From positions 1 through 6,376 of the forward strand of contig DAOVNC010000214.1 of assembly GCA_030630445.1 (NCBI GenBank): a stretch of 6,376 bases of DNA. The letters are read 5' to 3'. The DNA is from Kiritimatiellales bacterium (GTDB taxonomy: Bacteria; Verrucomicrobiota; Kiritimatiellia; Kiritimatiellales; Pontiellaceae). The notes beneath the pieces are model-generated. The model worked only from the letters and a program-made list of their open reading frames with translations, did no database searches and was not told the origin of the DNA. The position numbers and the translations under genes are program-made. Below are positions 5,183 through 6,376 of this stretch, piece after piece; within the stretch, counting starts at the first letter, position 1, and every line of letters begins with the position of its first letter.

Positions 5183-6376
5183 ATGGATTTCGACGTAATT
5201 GTTATCGGAGCCGGTCCGGGAGGATATCCGGCGGCGATTCGCGCTGCGCAACTGGGGGCCAAGACCGCCATCATTGAACACGAATGGCTCGGCGGCACCT
5301 GCCTGAACTGTGGGTGCATCCCCACCAAGACGCTGATTGCCGGCGTGGAGGTCTACCAAAAAATTCTGCATGCCGACACCTTCGGCATCAACGTCGGCAC
5401 ACCGGAAATTGATTATCCGGCCATGAAAACACGCAAGGATGGCGTAGTCGACACACTTAAAAACGGTATCGGCTCCCTGCTGAAAGCCCACGGTGTAACC
5501 GTCTTCGAGGGTGAAGGATCGTTCCGCAACGCGAATACCGTTGCCGTGAAATCGAGCGACGGATCGACTAGGAAAATCACCGGGAAGAACATCATTATCG
5601 CCACGGGATCGACTTCGACGGTTCCGGGCTTTATCCCGGCACACGAGCGCATTGTTGAAAGCCGCGCCTTCCTGGATCTGGAGGAGCTTCCTGAAAGTTT
5701 GCTGGTATTGGGTGGCGGCTATATTGGCTGCGAACTGGCCTGCATGGCGGCCGGCCTCGGCGTAAAGGTTACGGTGGTCGAACTGCTGGCCGATGTGCTG
5801 ATGCTGCTCGACAAGGATGTGCGCCAGGTCGTGAAGAAGAACATGAAAAAAGAGCTGGGCATGACCCTCTTGACCGGCGCCGCCATGGAAAACATTGCAG
5901 CGACAGACCATGGCGTAGCCGCAACGGCCGGCGACCAAAAACTAGAGGCCGACATGCTGCTCGTGGCCATTGGCCGCAGCCCGGTGACGGATGGACTCAA
6001 CATCGAAGCCGCCGGAGTGGTTGTGAACGAGCGGGGCTATATCGACGTCGATGAACTCAGCCGCACAAATGTACCCGGCATCTACTGCATCGGCGATGTA
6101 TCCGGCCGGATGCAACTGGCCCACGCCGCGACCTCGCAGGCGCTCTATGCCGTTGAGCACGCCCTCAAGGATGATGAAAAAATCGAGGAAGTCGTCATTC
6201 CAGGCGTGATCTTCACCTCGCCGGAGGTGGCGCTCGTCGGCATCACCGTGGCCGAGGCCAAGGAACAAGGATTGGAAATCAATACCGGCAAGTTTTATTT
6301 TCGAGGTATGGGCAAGGCACTGGCAGCGAACGAAACCGATGGCTTCGTGAAGATTATTGCCGACCCGCAAACAGAC
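5183..6376 (+). CDS. lpdA: Dihydrolipoamide dehydrogenase (E3), 3' end cut by the window
   Basis: An FAD flavoenzyme that reoxidises dihydrolipoamide on E2 or H-protein with NAD+, serving pyruvate/2-oxoglutarate dehydrogenase or glycine cleavage complexes in the cytosol. The frame is open for 398 residues to the window edge; family members are about 460-475, so roughly 65-75 residues are missing, including the C-terminal His-Glu catalytic dyad. Seen in order: FAD-binding GAGPGG at 9-14; redox disulfide in GGTCLNCGCIPTK (37-49) with Cys40 and Cys45; ATGS; NAD-binding GGGYIG at 177-182 with a downstream TVVE, the acidic end favouring NAD over NADP; the second FAD motif CIGDVSG with Asp305; and the start of the dimerisation domain (VIFTSPEVALVG). 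Cys43 adds a third cysteine between the redox pair. GAGGAGA (5169-5175) precedes the ATG. Mercuric or glutathione reductases are less likely because LPD-type motifs fit throughout. No E1/E2 gene is in view. Confidence 0.92.
   Translation, partial: MDFDVIVIGAGPGGYPAAIRAAQLGAKTAIIEHEWLGGTCLNCGCIPTKTLIAGVEVYQKILHADTFGINVGTPEIDYPAMKTRKDGVVDTLKNGIGSLLKAHGVTVFEGEGSFRNANTVAVKSSDGSTRKITGKNIIIATGSTSTVPGFIPAHERIVESRAFLDLEELPESLLVLGGGYIGCELACMAAGLGVKVTVVELLADVLMLLDKDVRQVVKKNMKKELGMTLLTGAAMENIAATDHGVAATAGDQKLEADMLLVAIGRSPVTDGLNIEAAGVVVNERGYIDVDELSRTNVPGIYCIGDVSGRMQLAHAATSQALYAVEHALKDDEKIEEVVIPGVIFTSPEVALVGITVAEAKEQGLEINTGKFYFRGMGKALAANETDGFVKIIADPQTD

Noticed and set aside
5156..5938. A 260-codon minus-strand frame opposite the lipoamide dehydrogenase
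   Set aside because: The + strand frame is unbroken from a good ribosome binding site to the window edge with canonical FAD, disulfide and NAD motifs.

Overview
This is bacterial DNA of fairly high G+C content. It carries four complete or nearly complete genes, all on the + strand, plus the tail of a transposase. No gene marker fixes the organism. The GlgA subtype (an extended N-terminal loop and KAGGL in place of KTGGL) next to a eukaryote-like GH13 branching enzyme, with REP-like intergenic palindromes and an IS30-type element nearby, fits an environmental Gram-negative. I would guess the PVC/Kiritimatiellota side or a Desulfobacterota-like lineage; this is inference with low confidence. 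The signal peptide on the alkaline phosphatase is consistent with a periplasm.

Layout: (1) 1-93 is the C-terminal end of an IS30-family transposase, followed by its probable right end at about 95-121. (2) 122-221 is a short leader with a candidate promoter. (3) 222-1757 is a GT5 glycogen/starch synthase, and 13 nt later 1771-3780 is a 1,4-alpha-glucan branching enzyme; together they form a two-gene glycogen operon. (4) 3781-3998 is a non-coding gap holding one imperfect hairpin (possible operon terminator) and a pair of related GC-rich palindromes that look like a REP/BIME-type repeat. (5) 3999-5108 is an exported PhoA-family alkaline phosphatase. (6) 5109-5182 is a short gap with a candidate promoter. 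(7) 5183 to the window end is a dihydrolipoamide dehydrogenase, cut off about 65-75 residues before its expected C-terminus.

The first two genes act together: GlgA elongates alpha-1,4-glucan chains and the branching enzyme adds alpha-1,6 branches, giving glycogen. No ADP-glucose pyrophosphorylase or phosphorylase is in view. The phosphatase (phosphate scavenging in the periplasm) and the lipoamide dehydrogenase (E3 of 2-oxoacid dehydrogenase or glycine cleavage complexes) have no clear functional link to glycogen or to each other; each has its own ribosome binding site and intergenic spacer. I found no convincing new multi-gene system. The points most worth a second look are the eukaryote-like branching enzyme paired with an atypical GlgA, the palindrome pair at 3898-3964, and the IS30-type end just upstream of the glycogen operon.
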